Positions 36,632 to 46,048 are shown, counted from the first letter of the stretch. The stretch: 64,000 nt of DNA from Rickettsiaceae bacterium (GCA_021323225.1 JAJTCH010000002.1:202425-266424), one strand, 5' to 3'. Numbers and translations: made by a program. The notes: generated from the letters alone by a model not told the origin.

Positions 36632-37615
36632 ATGACCAAAAAAAATAAGATCATCATTACTATTTTTTTGCCGGCTTTATTGCTCCTTTTCCAATCCTCC
36701 TGCGCCAATTATTTGCAGGATTTAGCCAGCCGTGAAAAGGAGCTTAAAGCCCGGCAAAATTATAATGGTTATTTAGCGCTGGAATATTTGGAATATTCGC
36801 GCGATTTGGCCAATAAATATGACTGGCGTGATTCCGATTATTTTGCGAGAAAGGGCATTAAAGCCGCGCGCAATCAAGAAGTTTTTCCTGAGGTTCCTGA
36901 AGAGTGGGATTTGGATAATAGCCAGATCGAGCAGGCAACTTTAGCCAGGGAAAAACTCATCAAAATGACTTACAATCCCAAAGCCCGACAAATTTTACAG
37001 CCGCATCTGGCGCATTTGCAGTTGCTTTATGATTGCTGGATTTCCAGGGAGAAAGAGCCTTGGCAGTTGGCGGATATGGCAAAATGCAAAATCCTGTTTT
37101 TTAGGCTGGAAGATGAAATGACTAAATATTTAGAAAAAAAAGAGCCTAAAAAAGAAATTAAAACAATTGAAATTAAAGAGCCGGAATTGATTCGCTTTGA
37201 TATTTATTTTGACCTCGATTTATATAATTTTAACAGCAAGGCTGACAAAACTTTTTACGATTTGTTTAAATATCTAGAGACGCTTAATGGGAATTATAAA
37301 ATCATGGTTGTGGGCTCAGCTGACCGTTTGGGAAATAAATTATATAACGATGCTCTAGCCAGAAAAAGGGCGCTTGCAGTTAAAACCCGTCTGGTTAAAA
37401 ACGGCATTCCTGAAGATTTAGTTTTGATGAAATCTTTCGGCGAAGAGAGGCCAGAAATTATTACTAAGGAAGATGATCAAAACCGGAATAATCGTTATGT
37501 CCGGATCTATGTTTTAAAAGGTAGTGATGATTTGTCCGTTATTCCACTTCCTTTGATCGATAATTATCTTTACAAAAAAGAGATGATCAAAATCAAGAAA
37601 CAAAGAGGAATATAG
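36632..37615 (+). CDS. OmpA-family lipoprotein
   Basis: This is a 327-residue lipoprotein with signal peptide and lipobox FQSSC (Cys near residue 26). A helical middle part follows (about 30-185). The C-terminal OmpA-like peptidoglycan-binding domain (about 195-310) has VVGSADRLGNKLYNDALA and RKRALAVKTRLVKNGIP, followed by FGEERPE and NRYVRIYVL. The Asp and Arg that clamp diaminopimelate in the family appear to be present. It should tether the outer membrane to the cell wall. I prefer the ATG at 36632 over the TTG one codon earlier. It lies 11 bases after rpoD, and its stop overlaps the next start by one base. Confidence 0.88.
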   Translation: MTKKNKIIITIFLPALLLLFQSSCANYLQDLASREKELKARQNYNGYLALEYLEYSRDLANKYDWRDSDYFARKGIKAARNQEVFPEVPEEWDLDNSQIEQATLAREKLIKMTYNPKARQILQPHLAHLQLLYDCWISREKEPWQLADMAKCKILFFRLEDEMTKYLEKKEPKKEIKTIEIKEPELIRFDIYFDLDLYNFNSKADKTFYDLFKYLETLNGNYKIMVVGSADRLGNKLYNDALARKRALAVKTRLVKNGIPEDLVLMKSFGEERPEIITKEDDQNRNNRYVRIYVLKGSDDLSVIPLPLIDNYLYKKEMIKIKKQRGI

Positions 37616-38229
37616 TGGTTAGTAAGGCTATTTCCCATATCATTGATCATCACAATCAGGTTGAAAATAACCACCATCATTACTGGCATCAAAAGCTGGA
37701 AAATTTGGATGGCGAGGAAGCTAAAAAAATTATCGACGATCTTGACCACAGCAATCATCATGTTGGAGATTATTACCGACGAAATGGAATGAGGATTAGT
37801 CTTGATAAAAATTCTGAAGAATCAACCAATCTTCTTCGGGTTATGTATTGTATTGTCCATGGGCTTAGAACTGATGAAGGCGGAAAAGACAAACAGGTTT
37901 TGCCGGATGAAATTTTTCCCACGAACCCAGAGCAGACGGATAGAAAGCAGGTTCATGATAATTTACTGCTAAAATATAAGCAGATTTATGGCGATAGAAA
38001 ACAGGAATCGCGATCCCTCGCTTCTGCAGATTTACCGGAGGAAATAGTGGTAAAAGCAATTGCAGTTTCAATTTTATCCGAGACCAATGGCAGTGTGAAA
38101 ATGGCACAAGACATACTTAGCACTGCCGGTTTAAAAATATTAAAATCAATGGATGCTAAAGAGCTTCGCTATTTGATTGGTGATTTAAAGGCAATATCAA
38201 CGCTAACTGACGACAACAGCAAATGCTAA
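37615..38229 (+). CDS. Hypothetical protein with His-rich N-terminus
   Basis: I do not recognise this 204-residue soluble protein. It starts with a GTG that shares one base with the preceding stop and ends seven bases inside proB, so it is embedded in an operon. The first 60 residues contain many histidines (HIIDHHNQ, NNHHHYWH, HSNHHVGDYY), which could bind metal. The rest is mixed helical without signal or membrane segment. The second half ends in helices such as EEIVVKAIAVSILSETN and KELRYLIGDLKAIS. Its function cannot be deduced. Confidence 0.65.
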   Translation: MVSKAISHIIDHHNQVENNHHHYWHQKLENLDGEEAKKIIDDLDHSNHHVGDYYRRNGMRISLDKNSEESTNLLRVMYCIVHGLRTDEGGKDKQVLPDEIFPTNPEQTDRKQVHDNLLLKYKQIYGDRKQESRSLASADLPEEIVVKAIAVSILSETNGSVKMAQDILSTAGLKILKSMDAKELRYLIGDLKAISTLTDDNSKC

Positions 38230-39302
38230 AGGAAAAAAACCGCATTGTAATTAAGGTTGGCTCCTCTCTTTTGGTAAAAGATGGAAAGGTTAGGGCGACT
38301 TGGCTAAAGAGTTTGGCTGAAGATATTTTGCAGCTCAAAAAGGATGGAAAGGAAGTAATAATTGTTTCTTCCGGTTCAATTGCTCTTGGAAAAAGCAGAT
38401 TAAAAACCAAAAGCACCAGTTTAAAATTGCCGGAAAAACAGGCTGCAGCAGCAATAGGGCAAATTGCTTTGATGGCCAATTATCAATCTTGCTTTGCCAA
38501 ATTAGGTTTGAATGTAGCGCAAATTTTAATCACTGGTGATGATACCGCAGACCGCAACCGTTATTTAAATAGCAGAAATACCATTGATACTTTGCTCAAA
38601 AATAATGTCGTGCCGATAGTCAATGAAAATGATACTATCGCGGTGGAAGAAATTAAAATTGGTGATAATGACCGGCTGGCAGCGCGTATTGCCCAGATTG
38701 CGGTGGCAGATTTGCTGATTTTGCTTTCCGATATTGATGGTCTTTATGACAAAAATCCGAAGACTAATAAAGACGCTAAGTTTATTTCTCTGGTTTCAAA
38801 TATTGACAAAACTATTGAAGCGATGGCCGGTGGCGCAGGTTCAGATGTTGGAACCGGCGGAATGATCACCAAAATTAAAGCAGCGCAAATGGCCTTTAAC
38901 TTAGGCTGCGATTGTATCATTGCTAGCGGTTTAAATAATCATCCGATTGAGCAAATTGAAAGCAAAAGGAAATTCACTTTATTTTCTGCTGAAGGCAAAA
39001 AAATCAATTCCAAAAAACAATGGATTGCAGATTGCATGAATGCCAAAGGTGAGGCCATAATCAATAAATGCGCGGTTGAAGCCTTACTCAAAAAATCCAG
39101 TCTTTTGCCGGTTGGTATCGTCAGAATCAATGGAGAATTCAAAAAAGGCGATGTGATTTTCATTAAAGACGAACAAGGCCAGCACCTGGCTAATGGCATT
39201 GCCAAATATGGATCTGCCTCTGCCTCCTCTTTTATTGGCAAAAACAACCAACAAGAGCTGGTGCATCGCGATGATTTGGTATTGCTTTCTTTCCCCTTTT
39301 AA
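38223..39302 (+). CDS. proB: Glutamate 5-kinase
   Basis: ProB phosphorylates glutamate in the first step of proline synthesis. The 359-residue product has the amino-acid kinase fold with RIVIKVGSSLL at the N-terminus, VSSGSIALGKSRL, VPIVNENDTIAVEEIKIGDN, LLSDIDGLYDKNP and GGMITKIKAAQMA. A C-terminal PUA domain follows (about 275-355: NKCAVEALLKKSSLLPVGI and GDVIFIKDEQGQ). No proA or proC lies in the window. Proline synthesis genes are unusual in strongly reduced Rickettsiales, so this points to a less reduced lineage. It overlaps the preceding gene by seven bases. Confidence 0.95.
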   Translation: MLKEKNRIVIKVGSSLLVKDGKVRATWLKSLAEDILQLKKDGKEVIIVSSGSIALGKSRLKTKSTSLKLPEKQAAAAIGQIALMANYQSCFAKLGLNVAQILITGDDTADRNRYLNSRNTIDTLLKNNVVPIVNENDTIAVEEIKIGDNDRLAARIAQIAVADLLILLSDIDGLYDKNPKTNKDAKFISLVSNIDKTIEAMAGGAGSDVGTGGMITKIKAAQMAFNLGCDCIIASGLNNHPIEQIESKRKFTLFSAEGKKINSKKQWIADCMNAKGEAIINKCAVEALLKKSSLLPVGIVRINGEFKKGDVIFIKDEQGQHLANGIAKYGSASASSFIGKNNQQELVHRDDLVLLSFPF

Positions 39303-39389
39303 TTTAGTCTCCTCGGTCCTTTTTAGGCCTCAGCCCTTGTTTTTTGCCTATAGGGTTACTAAATAAACCCCCAATCAAACAAAACAGAA

Positions 39390-40010
39390 ATGAACGATCA
39401 AATCCTGGAAACAGCTAGCTATTTGGTACCAATGGTTATCGAACAAACCAATCGTGGCGAGCGTTCTTATGACATCTATTCACGCCTTTTAAAAGAAAGG
39501 ATCGTTTTTGTTAGTGGCCCGGTTCAGGACCAAATGTCAACTTTAATTGTTGCCCAACTTTTGTTTTTGGAAGCTGAAGATCCGAAAAAAGATATTTATT
39601 TATATATCAATTCACCAGGCGGCATTGTCACTTCCGGCCTGGCGATTTATGATACTATGCAATATATTCGCCCTGATGTTTGCACGCTTTGCATTGGACA
39701 GGCAGCTTCCATGGGTTCTTTGCTTTTAGCATCGGGAGCTGAAGGAAAGCGTTTTTGCTTGCCAAATTCCCGCATCATGATTCACCAACCATCCGGCGGT
39801 TATCAAGGCCAGGCGACTGATATTGAAATCCATGCCAGAGAAACTTTGGCGCTAAAAAGAAGGCTGAATGAAATTTATGTTAAACATACCGGCCAAGATT
39901 TGGAGAAGGTAGAAAAGTCAATGGAAAGAGACAATTTTATGACACCGCAAGCAGCGGTAGAATTTGGTTTGATCGATAAAATAATTGAAAAGAGAGATAG
40001 TCAAAAATGA
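39390..40010 (+). CDS. clpP: ATP-dependent Clp protease proteolytic subunit
   Basis: ClpP is the serine peptidase that assembles into double heptameric rings and degrades proteins delivered by ClpX. The 206-residue product has the catalytic Ser107 in [10 protein letters not shown], His132 in [10 protein letters not shown] and an Asp near residue 181 in [10 protein letters not shown]. The N-terminal [19 protein letters not shown] and the oligomerisation handle [19 protein letters not shown] are also typical. clpX follows with a four-base overlap (ATGA), the standard clpP-clpX operon. Confidence 0.97.
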   Translation: MNDQILETASYLVPMVIEQTNRGERSYDIYSRLLKERIVFVSGPVQDQMSTLIVAQLLFLEAEDPKKDIYLYINSPGGIVTSGLAIYDTMQYIRPDVCTLCIGQAASMGSLLLASGAEGKRFCLPNSRIMIHQPSGGYQGQATDIEIHARETLALKRRLNEIYVKHTGQDLEKVEKSMERDNFMTPQAAVEFGLIDKIIEKRDSQK

Positions 40011-41305
40011 CCAATAAATCAATAAACACAATCTGCTGTTCTTTTTGCGGCAAATATCAAAATGATGTTAAAAAGCTCATTGCCGGGCCGAATGTTTTTA
40101 TCTGCAATGAATGTGTTTCACTGTGCTTGGATATTGTTAAGGAAGATAGCAAAAAACTGCCTTCGGTAAATAAGGAAGGAGAAAAAATCACTCCGGGTGA
40201 AATCATCAAAGTTTTAGATGATTATGTTATCGGGCAAGATTTTGCCAAAAAAGTTTTGGCGGTTGCTGTTTATAATCATTACAAAAGAATTGATGCTGCC
40301 AGCAATTTAATCAACCAGGATGTTGAGCTGAGCAAGTCTAACATTTTAATGATTGGCCCAACCGGTTGCGGCAAAACTTTGCTTGCTCAAACTTTAGCCA
40401 AAATTCTTGATGTGCCTTTTACCATGGCTGATGCCACTTCCTTGACCGAAGCGGGATATGTTGGCGATGATGTGGAAAATATAATTTCCAGATTATTGCA
40501 AGCTGCGGAATATAATATTGACAAGGCTCAAAGAGGCATAATCTATATTGACGAAATTGATAAAATCACCAGAAAAGGTGAGGCTGGCGGTAGAGTCAGA
40601 GACATTTCCGGTGAGGGTGTTCAACAAGGTTTGCTAAAAATTATTGAAGGTACGGTGGCTTCAGTTCCTGCGCAGCCAGGCAAAAGAGGTGGTCAACAGG
40701 AATATGTTCAAATCGATACTAAGAATATTTTGTTCATTTGCGCCGGCGCTTTCTCTGGTCTAGAAAAAATCATCGCTATGCGTGGTCGCGGCACTTCAAT
40801 TGGCTTTGGAGCGGATGTCAGAGATAAAGATCATAGCGACCAAACAAATATTTTAAATCAGGCTGAACCGGAAGATATTATTAAATTCGGTTTGATTCCT
40901 GAACTAGTAGGAAGGCTTCCAATCATTGCTCCGCTACAAGATTTAACTGAAGAAGATTTAGTAAAAATTCTAGCCGAGCCAAAAAATTCTTTGGTAAAAC
41001 AATATCAAAAACTTTTCGCTTTAGACAAAGTTGATTTGCAATTTGATGAAGCTTCTTTGGTTGAAATTGCCAAAAAAGCCATCATCAGAAAAACCGGTGC
41101 CAGAGGCCTTCGTGCCATTGTTGAAACCATTTTGCTTGATCCAATGTTTAGCATTCCTGAGCAAAAAAATGTCAAAGCGGTTAAGATTTCTAAAGAAGTG
41201 ATAACTGAAAATCAAACGCCAGAAATTGTTTTTCTGACAGAAAAAGAAAAAGCAGAAAATATTAAGCTTGCTGAAGATGATAAAAAAACTGCTTCCGAAT
41301 CGTGA
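40007..41305 (+). CDS. clpX: ATP-dependent Clp protease ATP-binding subunit ClpX
   Basis: ClpX is the AAA+ unfoldase partner of ClpP. The 432-residue protein starts with a zinc-binding dimerisation domain (Cys11, Cys14, Cys33, Cys36 in CSFCGK and CNECVSLC). It has Walker [16 protein letters not shown] (near residue 115), [16 protein letters not shown], Walker [11 protein letters not shown], the pore loop region and the sensor [10 protein letters not shown]. It contains the IGFGAD loop used to dock onto ClpP, seen here as [10 protein letters not shown]. It overlaps clpP by four bases and the asparaginase gene by one. Confidence 0.97.
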   Translation: MTNKSINTICCSFCGKYQNDVKKLIAGPNVFICNECVSLCLDIVKEDSKKLPSVNKEGEKITPGEIIKVLDDYVIGQDFAKKVLAVAVYNHYKRIDAASNLINQDVELSKSNILMIGPTGCGKTLLAQTLAKILDVPFTMADATSLTEAGYVGDDVENIISRLLQAAEYNIDKAQRGIIYIDEIDKITRKGEAGGRVRDISGEGVQQGLLKIIEGTVASVPAQPGKRGGQQEYVQIDTKNILFICAGAFSGLEKIIAMRGRGTSIGFGADVRDKDHSDQTNILNQAEPEDIIKFGLIPELVGRLPIIAPLQDLTEEDLVKILAEPKNSLVKQYQKLFALDKVDLQFDEASLVEIAKKAIIRKTGARGLRAIVETILLDPMFSIPEQKNVKAVKISKEVITENQTPEIVFLTEKEKAENIKLAEDDKKTASES

Positions 41306-42288
41306 TGCAAAATAAAAATATCATCATTTTAGCAACTGGGGGCACTATTGCTGGTTCTGGCTCTGTGGCTCAGGGCGCCAAATATTCTCCGGCGCAAATT
41401 TCCATTAATGATATTGTAGAAAAAATTCCCGGTCTTGGAAAACTGGCTAATGTTAGTGCTGAACAAATTTTTTCAATCGGTAGTCAAAATATTAATGATG
41501 AGCATTGGTTGAAACTTGTTGGGAGAGTTAATGAGTTACTGCAAAAACAAGAAATTGACGGCATCGTCATTACTCATGGCACTGATAGTTTGGAAGAAAC
41601 TGCTTATTTTTTAAGCCTGACAGTAAAAAGCTCAAAGCCGGTGGTGCTCGTTGGTTCAATGAGGCCGGGCACTGCGCTTGGTGCAGATGGCAGCGCTAAT
41701 TTATATAACGCAGTTGCTGTTGCGGCGAATGAAAACGCAAAAGGAGTTTTAATGGCAATGGCTGGAAAAATTTTCACTGCTCGTGATGTGGTAAAAACCC
41801 ACACTAGCAATATTGAAGCTTTTAGTGCGCCAAATTCTGGCCCAATTGGCAGCGTGGCTTATGGCAAGGTGCAGATTCATCATCAGCAATTAAAAACCGG
41901 CAATTATTTTGATGTTAGTCAGCTTTCTTCTTTGCCAAAAGTAGATGTGGTTTATATGCATGTTGGTTTTGATGCTGGAGTTATTGATTTTTTATCTGGC
42001 TCGTCAAACAAAAGCAGGGCGATTATTATTGCCTCTTTTGGCAATGGCAATGTTAGTGCTGATATTTTGCCTTCATTAATTTCTGCTGCTAAAAACGGTG
42101 TTGTTATCATCAAAAGTTCCAGAGTTGGTGCTGGTTTTGTTGAGCAAGATATTGAAATTGAGGATGCAAAATACGGTTTTTTAACTGCCGGCAATCTCAA
42201 TCCGCAAAAGGCTAGAGTCTTGGCCCAACTGGCTTTAACCCAAACTGAAAACTTGGCCAAAATCCAGGAAATATTTTTTAACTATTAA
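41305..42288 (+). CDS. L-asparaginase (type II-like, AnsA/B family)
   Basis: This enzyme of about 327 residues hydrolyses asparagine to aspartate and ammonia. The nucleophile Thr14 is in LATGGTIAGSG, and the second catalytic set is in VITHGTDSLEETAYFL (Thr and Asp). LVGSMRPGTALGADGSANLY is a further hallmark. The usual Lys after these residues is not as clear to me by eye. There is no signal peptide, so it should be cytoplasmic. I chose the ATG at 41305, which overlaps the clpX stop (TGATG), over the GTG one codon earlier. Its position after clpPX suggests a role in using amino acids released by proteolysis, an inference only. Confidence 0.9.
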   Translation: MQNKNIIILATGGTIAGSGSVAQGAKYSPAQISINDIVEKIPGLGKLANVSAEQIFSIGSQNINDEHWLKLVGRVNELLQKQEIDGIVITHGTDSLEETAYFLSLTVKSSKPVVLVGSMRPGTALGADGSANLYNAVAVAANENAKGVLMAMAGKIFTARDVVKTHTSNIEAFSAPNSGPIGSVAYGKVQIHHQQLKTGNYFDVSQLSSLPKVDVVYMHVGFDAGVIDFLSGSSNKSRAIIIASFGNGNVSADILPSLISAAKNGVVIIKSSRVGAGFVEQDIEIEDAKYGFLTAGNLNPQKARVLAQLALTQTENLAKIQEIFFNY

Positions 42289-42298
42289 TTTTTATTTT

Positions 42299-44134
42299 AT
42301 GACTGAAATCAGAAACGTTGCCATCATTGCTCACGTTGACCATGGCAAAACCACTTTAATTGACGCCATGCTTGGCCAAAGCGGCACTTTCCACGCCAAT
42401 AAACAAGTGGAAACCAGGGTTATGGATAGCAATGATTTAGAAAAAGAACGTGGTATTACCATCTTGGCAAAATGTACCGCAATCAGCTGGCAAAATACTA
42501 AAATCAATATCATTGACACACCAGGGCACGCCGATTTTGGTGGTGAAGTTGAACGCGTTTTACAAATGGCAGACAGTGCCTTGCTTTTGGTTGACTCTTC
42601 CGAAGGTCCGATGCCACAAACTAAGTTCGTTCTTTCTAAGGCTTTAGCTCTTGGTTTGAAGCCGATCGTTATTATCAATAAAGTTGATCGTTCTGATGCC
42701 AGAATTGATGAAGTTTTAAATGAAGTTTTTGATCTATTCGTTGCTCTCAATGCAAGTGAAGAACAGCTTGATTTCCCTGTTTTATACGCTGTTGGTAGAG
42801 ATGGCTGGTGTGTAGAAAATTTGGAAAAAGATAAAAGAGAAAATTTACACCCACTTTTCAATTTGATCTTGAAACATGTTTCTCCGCCAAAATTTGATGA
42901 AACTGCGCCATTCACAATGTTGGCCACTTTGCTTGATTCAAACCCATTTTTTGGCCGCGTATTAACCGGCAGAATTTACTCCGGCACCGCTAAAACAATG
43001 ATGAATTTCAAAGCAATCAACTTGGATGGAAAAGTAGTTGAACAAGGCCGTTTGACAAAATTGCAAATCTTTAAGGGAGTAGAAAGAATCGCAGTTGATG
43101 AGGCTGTTGCGGGTGATATTGTCTCCATCGCTGGTCTAGAAAAAGCTTCTGTATCTGACACACTTTGCGACTTATCAGTGAATGTTCCGATCAAATCAAC
43201 ACCAATTGATCCGCCAACAATGGCCATCACTATCTGTGTTAATGACTCACCATTAGCTGGTACTGAAGGCAGCAAGGTTACTTCACGGATGATTCGCGAT
43301 CGTTTATTTGCAGAAAATGAAACCAATGTGGCGATAACAGTTAGAGAAAGCGCTAATAATGATGCCTTTGAAGTTGGGGGTAGGGGAGAATTACAGCTTG
43401 GTGTTTTGATTGAAAATATGCGTCGTGAAGGTTTTGAACTTTCAGTTTCGCGCCCAAGAGTGTTATTTAAAAAAGATGAAAGCGGCACCATTTTAGAGCC
43501 GATTGAAGAAGTTATCATCGATGTTGATGATGCTTATAGCGGTGTAGTGGTAGAAAAAGTTTCGATCAGAAAAGGCGAGATGACTGATATGAGACCATCA
43601 GGCGGCGGCAAAACCAGAATAACTTTCCTGGTTCCTTCCCGTGGTTTGATTGGTTATCAAAGCGAGTTTGCGACCGACACCAAGGGAACGGGTATCATCA
43701 ACAGAATTTTCCATTCCTATGCTCCTCACAAAGGAGAACTCAGCTTTAAACGTAATGGCGCCTTGATTTCTAACGATGCCGGTGAAGCAGTTGCTTACGC
43801 TTTGTGGAACTTGCAGGATCGTGGTACAATGTTTATCAAGCCAGGCCAAAAAGTTTATGCCGGAATGATCATTGGGCAAAATTCCAAAGCGGGTGATTTG
43901 GAAGTTAATATTTTGAGATCTAAACAGCTTACTAATATCAGAGCTTCCGGTACTGACGAAGCTATTCGCCTAACTCCGCCAAAAGAGCTTACTTTAGAAG
44001 ACATGATTACTTATGTTGATGACGATGAGTTGGTGGAAGTTACTCCTAAATCTCTTCGTTTGAGAAAGAAATTCTTGGATAGCAATGAGAGAAAGAGAAT
44101 GAGCAAGGCTAAAGAAAGCCTGTCATTTGCTTAA
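42299..44134 (+). CDS. typA: GTP-binding protein TypA/BipA
   Basis: TypA is a ribosome-associated translational GTPase involved in 50S assembly and stress growth. The 611 residues have the normal domain order. The G domain has AHVDHGKTTLIDAML, DLEKERGITILAKC, DTPGHADFGGEVERV and NKVDR. Domain II and EF-G-like domains III and V follow (GGRGELQLGVLIENMRREG, MTDMRPSGGGKTRITF). The TypA-specific C-terminal domain contains LVPSRGLIGYQSEFATDTKG and RLTPPKELTLEDMI. The gene begins 10 bases after the asparaginase stop and is followed by a hairpin-rich gap. Confidence 0.97.
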   Translation: MTEIRNVAIIAHVDHGKTTLIDAMLGQSGTFHANKQVETRVMDSNDLEKERGITILAKCTAISWQNTKINIIDTPGHADFGGEVERVLQMADSALLLVDSSEGPMPQTKFVLSKALALGLKPIVIINKVDRSDARIDEVLNEVFDLFVALNASEEQLDFPVLYAVGRDGWCVENLEKDKRENLHPLFNLILKHVSPPKFDETAPFTMLATLLDSNPFFGRVLTGRIYSGTAKTMMNFKAINLDGKVVEQGRLTKLQIFKGVERIAVDEAVAGDIVSIAGLEKASVSDTLCDLSVNVPIKSTPIDPPTMAITICVNDSPLAGTEGSKVTSRMIRDRLFAENETNVAITVRESANNDAFEVGGRGELQLGVLIENMRREGFELSVSRPRVLFKKDESGTILEPIEEVIIDVDDAYSGVVVEKVSIRKGEMTDMRPSGGGKTRITFLVPSRGLIGYQSEFATDTKGTGIINRIFHSYAPHKGELSFKRNGALISNDAGEAVAYALWNLQDRGTMFIKPGQKVYAGMIIGQNSKAGDLEVNILRSKQLTNIRASGTDEAIRLTPPKELTLEDMITYVDDDELVEVTPKSLRLRKKFLDSNERKRMSKAKESLSFA

Positions 44135-44431
44135 GAAACTATCCTCTATTCTACTGAGTTGGACGTAAATGGTGGGTTTGCTCCGCTTTCCGGCGCTCCA
44201 TGTACAAAAGTATGCTGCGCGCCGGTTCTAGCAAACCCGCCATTTCTTCTCATCCTAGCGATATATAAGACGGTTTCTTGGAGTTCCGTAGCCGGCAGAG
44301 TTGGGCTTTATTTGTTTGATGAAATTATCAACAAAAGCATAACTTCCACAAAATCCCCAAATCAAATTTTTGCTGTTGCCTAATCGCATTTTTGCTATAA
44401 AAACATCAACTTAAATTTATTTTGTGTTGCC
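44135..44431. other. 297-base gap between typA and a lipoprotein gene
   Basis: Apart from the nested palindrome at 44167-44245 I see no known RNA family and no convincing gene. A 74-codon TTG-started frame at 44159-44383 runs through both arms of the palindrome and has no family features, so I treat it as chance. The right part is ordinary A+T-rich DNA that presumably carries the promoter of the lipoprotein gene. Confidence 0.5.
44167..44245. repeat. Nested palindrome downstream of typA
   Basis: AAATGGTGGGTTTGCT (44167-44182) pairs with AGCAAACCCGCCATTT (44230-44245), one G-T mismatch. Inside it CCGGCGC (44190-44196) pairs perfectly with GCGCCGG (44219-44225). The 79-base element is more GC-rich than its surroundings and could fold into a stable two-step hairpin. 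There is no clean T-run after it, so a simple terminator is not certain; it could be a palindromic repeat element. Confidence 0.7.
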
Positions 44432-45211
44432 ATGACTATCCTAAAAAAACTAATCCTTCTCACCGCATTACTTTCCATTTCCAACTGTAAAGCCTATCAA
44501 GATTGGTGGTTTTTAAGATCGCAAGATAAAAATAAAGTTAGCGCCATGAATCAAGCACTTTATCTTTGCAACACTGCCAGACAATGGACCGAGATATCAT
44601 CCGAAGATTTCTACAAACGTTATTATGATCTTAGAGAAAAATCTGGAGAAGTTTGGGAGCGTTTTGGGAAACGTAGTGATTTATTCTATAAAGGTACTGT
44701 AACTCCTGGTTTTAACACCAGTTACAAAAATATGATCAATGATTGTGACAGAGCAGTAGGCAATTCTTATGCAATTTATTCAAATGACAAAAGGATGCAG
44801 CAGGAAAGTGAATATGCTAAAAATCTTGGCTTTCCGAGTGGAATATTTGGCTATCAGGATAAAAATTACAATGTCGGCATCAGCGATTTTATTAATTATG
44901 TCTATATTAGAAGCAAGGAAAACACCCGCTCAACCTTAGCTCGTACTCTTGATAAGAATAGATGGTTTTTAATCAAAGCTACCGAGATGGATCGCAATTT
45001 TCAGGTTAATGGTTTTGTCAAAAATTATGTGATTTACCGTTACTTAAGTAAGGATTATCAAATTATCCAATTTGTGCTAATGAGGGATAAGAAAGAAAGC
45101 TACCTGGAAAATGCCCCGCTGATTGGTAAATATTTTGCCGTGGTTGGTACAGAGAATTTGGTGATTGCCGGAAGGAATGTGGAAATTTTGGTGTTGAGAA
45201 GAGTGGAATAG
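44432..45211 (+). CDS. Hypothetical lipoprotein
   Basis: I do not recognise this 259-residue protein. It has a signal peptide with lipobox SISNC (Cys19). The mature part is hydrophilic and aromatic-rich. Segments such as SEDFYKRYYDLREKSGEVW suggest helices, and NYVIYRYLSKDYQIIQFVLM suggests a C-terminal beta region. Two Cys (in LYLCNTA and MINDCDRA) could form a disulfide in the periplasm. It stands alone after typA. Nothing in it points to an enzymatic site. Confidence 0.7.
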   Translation: MTILKKLILLTALLSISNCKAYQDWWFLRSQDKNKVSAMNQALYLCNTARQWTEISSEDFYKRYYDLREKSGEVWERFGKRSDLFYKGTVTPGFNTSYKNMINDCDRAVGNSYAIYSNDKRMQQESEYAKNLGFPSGIFGYQDKNYNVGISDFINYVYIRSKENTRSTLARTLDKNRWFLIKATEMDRNFQVNGFVKNYVIYRYLSKDYQIIQFVLMRDKKESYLENAPLIGKYFAVVGTENLVIAGRNVEILVLRRVE

Positions 45212-45312
45212 TTTTTATTTTCTTTGTAATTTTTTATCCAAGCTATCTGTCGCGCTCGGCCTTATTTATAAGGTCAGAATTTACTTTTACTACGAACCCA
45301 ATTTAAATCCTG

Positions 45313-45383
45313 AATTCTGGAGCTAGTCTTCTAATACACCATCACTCAAGCTTCGGTGAATAAGGGAGAGTAGCTCCGGAATT
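45313..45383. repeat. Spaced inverted repeat, 13-nt arms
   Basis: AATTCTGGAGCTA (45313-45325) faces TAGCTCCGGAATT (45371-45383) with one mismatch and 45 bases between. It lies in the 249-base gap between the lipoprotein gene and the end of the Hsp20 gene. It may be a terminator-like structure for one or both converging genes or an eroded palindromic element; the rest of the gap shows no gene. Confidence 0.5.
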
Positions 45384-45460
45384 ACAAATTAAGGAATGTA
45401 ATAAATGGCAAGTAATGACCAAAACATCAATTAACTTGTGGGTCTAGAGTCCGTAGCGAC

Positions 45461-46048
45461 TTAACTTTTTGCCTTATTTTCGTTCTTCGCACCTTCTTTC
45501 TGCTCATTTTTCTTAGCGAATTTAATTGTCACTTTCCCCTCTTCTCGCTTTATCTCTGGGTCACCAACCACATCGGATGGAATTGATAGAGAATAAAAGA
45601 AGTTGCTGTAAATATGCGACTCACCTTTTTTCTTATCTTTTCCTGACCCCTCATTTTTTGCTGAAATGGTCATAATTCCATTATTAATACCAACAGCTAC
45701 ATCTTCTTTTTTAAATTGGTTGAAGGTGAGTTCATAGCGGTAAGATTGCTCATCTTGATATAGGGCAAGCGAATTACTGCTCGAATTGCGGGAATTTTCT
45801 TCGGCATTTTTAAGCATCTTTACCATCAATTTTCGCTGCTCCTCAAAAACTTTATTCATTTGCTTTTCCATAGCTTCCATTTCGGCAAAAATATCAGCCC
45901 CAAAAGCATCTTTCCAGATTGCTTCAGAAGATTCCTTTTCTGCCTTTTGCTTGGCAGCAATGGCGCAAGTTGTTCCTGACGCTACAAATGACACAATAAG
46001 TAGAGAAATCAGTAATTTATGGCTAAGTAAAGATTTGATTTTTTTCAT
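45461..46048 (-). CDS. Hsp20/alpha-crystallin-like protein with signal peptide
   Basis: This 195-residue protein carries an N-terminal hydrophobic segment and AIAA-type cleavage site (about residues 10-32), which implies export. Ordinary small heat-shock proteins are cytoplasmic. The middle is a charged helix (AEMEAMEKQMNKVFEEQRK) that may form a coiled coil. The alpha-crystallin domain (about 95-180) is seen in YRYELTFNQFKKEDVAVGI, NGIMTISAKNEG and FFYSLSIPSDVVGDPEIKR followed by GKVTIKFAKK. The tail is Lys/Glu-rich. The likely role is an envelope holding chaperone. Two direct repeats TTAAACTTAGGAA lie upstream. It is monocistronic. Confidence 0.82.
   Translation of the reverse strand: MKKIKSLLSHKLLISLLIVSFVASGTTCAIAAKQKAEKESSEAIWKDAFGADIFAEMEAMEKQMNKVFEEQRKLMVKMLKNAEENSRNSSSNSLALYQDEQSYRYELTFNQFKKEDVAVGINNGIMTISAKNEGSGKDKKKGESHIYSNFFYSLSIPSDVVGDPEIKREEGKVTIKFAKKNEQKEGAKNENKAKS

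Noticed and set aside
39337-39365. Promoter upstream of clpP (TTGTTT and TAAATA, 17-base spacing)
   Set aside because: The -10 matches consensus at only about half of its positions, too weak to list.
42331-43518. Two long antisense open frames (198 and 180 codons) within typA
   Set aside because: They mirror a strongly conserved gene on the opposite strand, have Ser/Leu-rich compositions typical of reverse-frame shadows and show no domain or start-site signals.
44167-44245. 4.5S (SRP) RNA or tmRNA
   Set aside because: The hairpin lacks the conserved SRP tetraloop and asymmetric-bulge sequence and any tRNA-like acceptor ends.
44159-44383. 74-codon TTG-started frame after typA
   Set aside because: It runs through both arms of the palindrome at 44167-44245, uses a weak start and shows no family motif.
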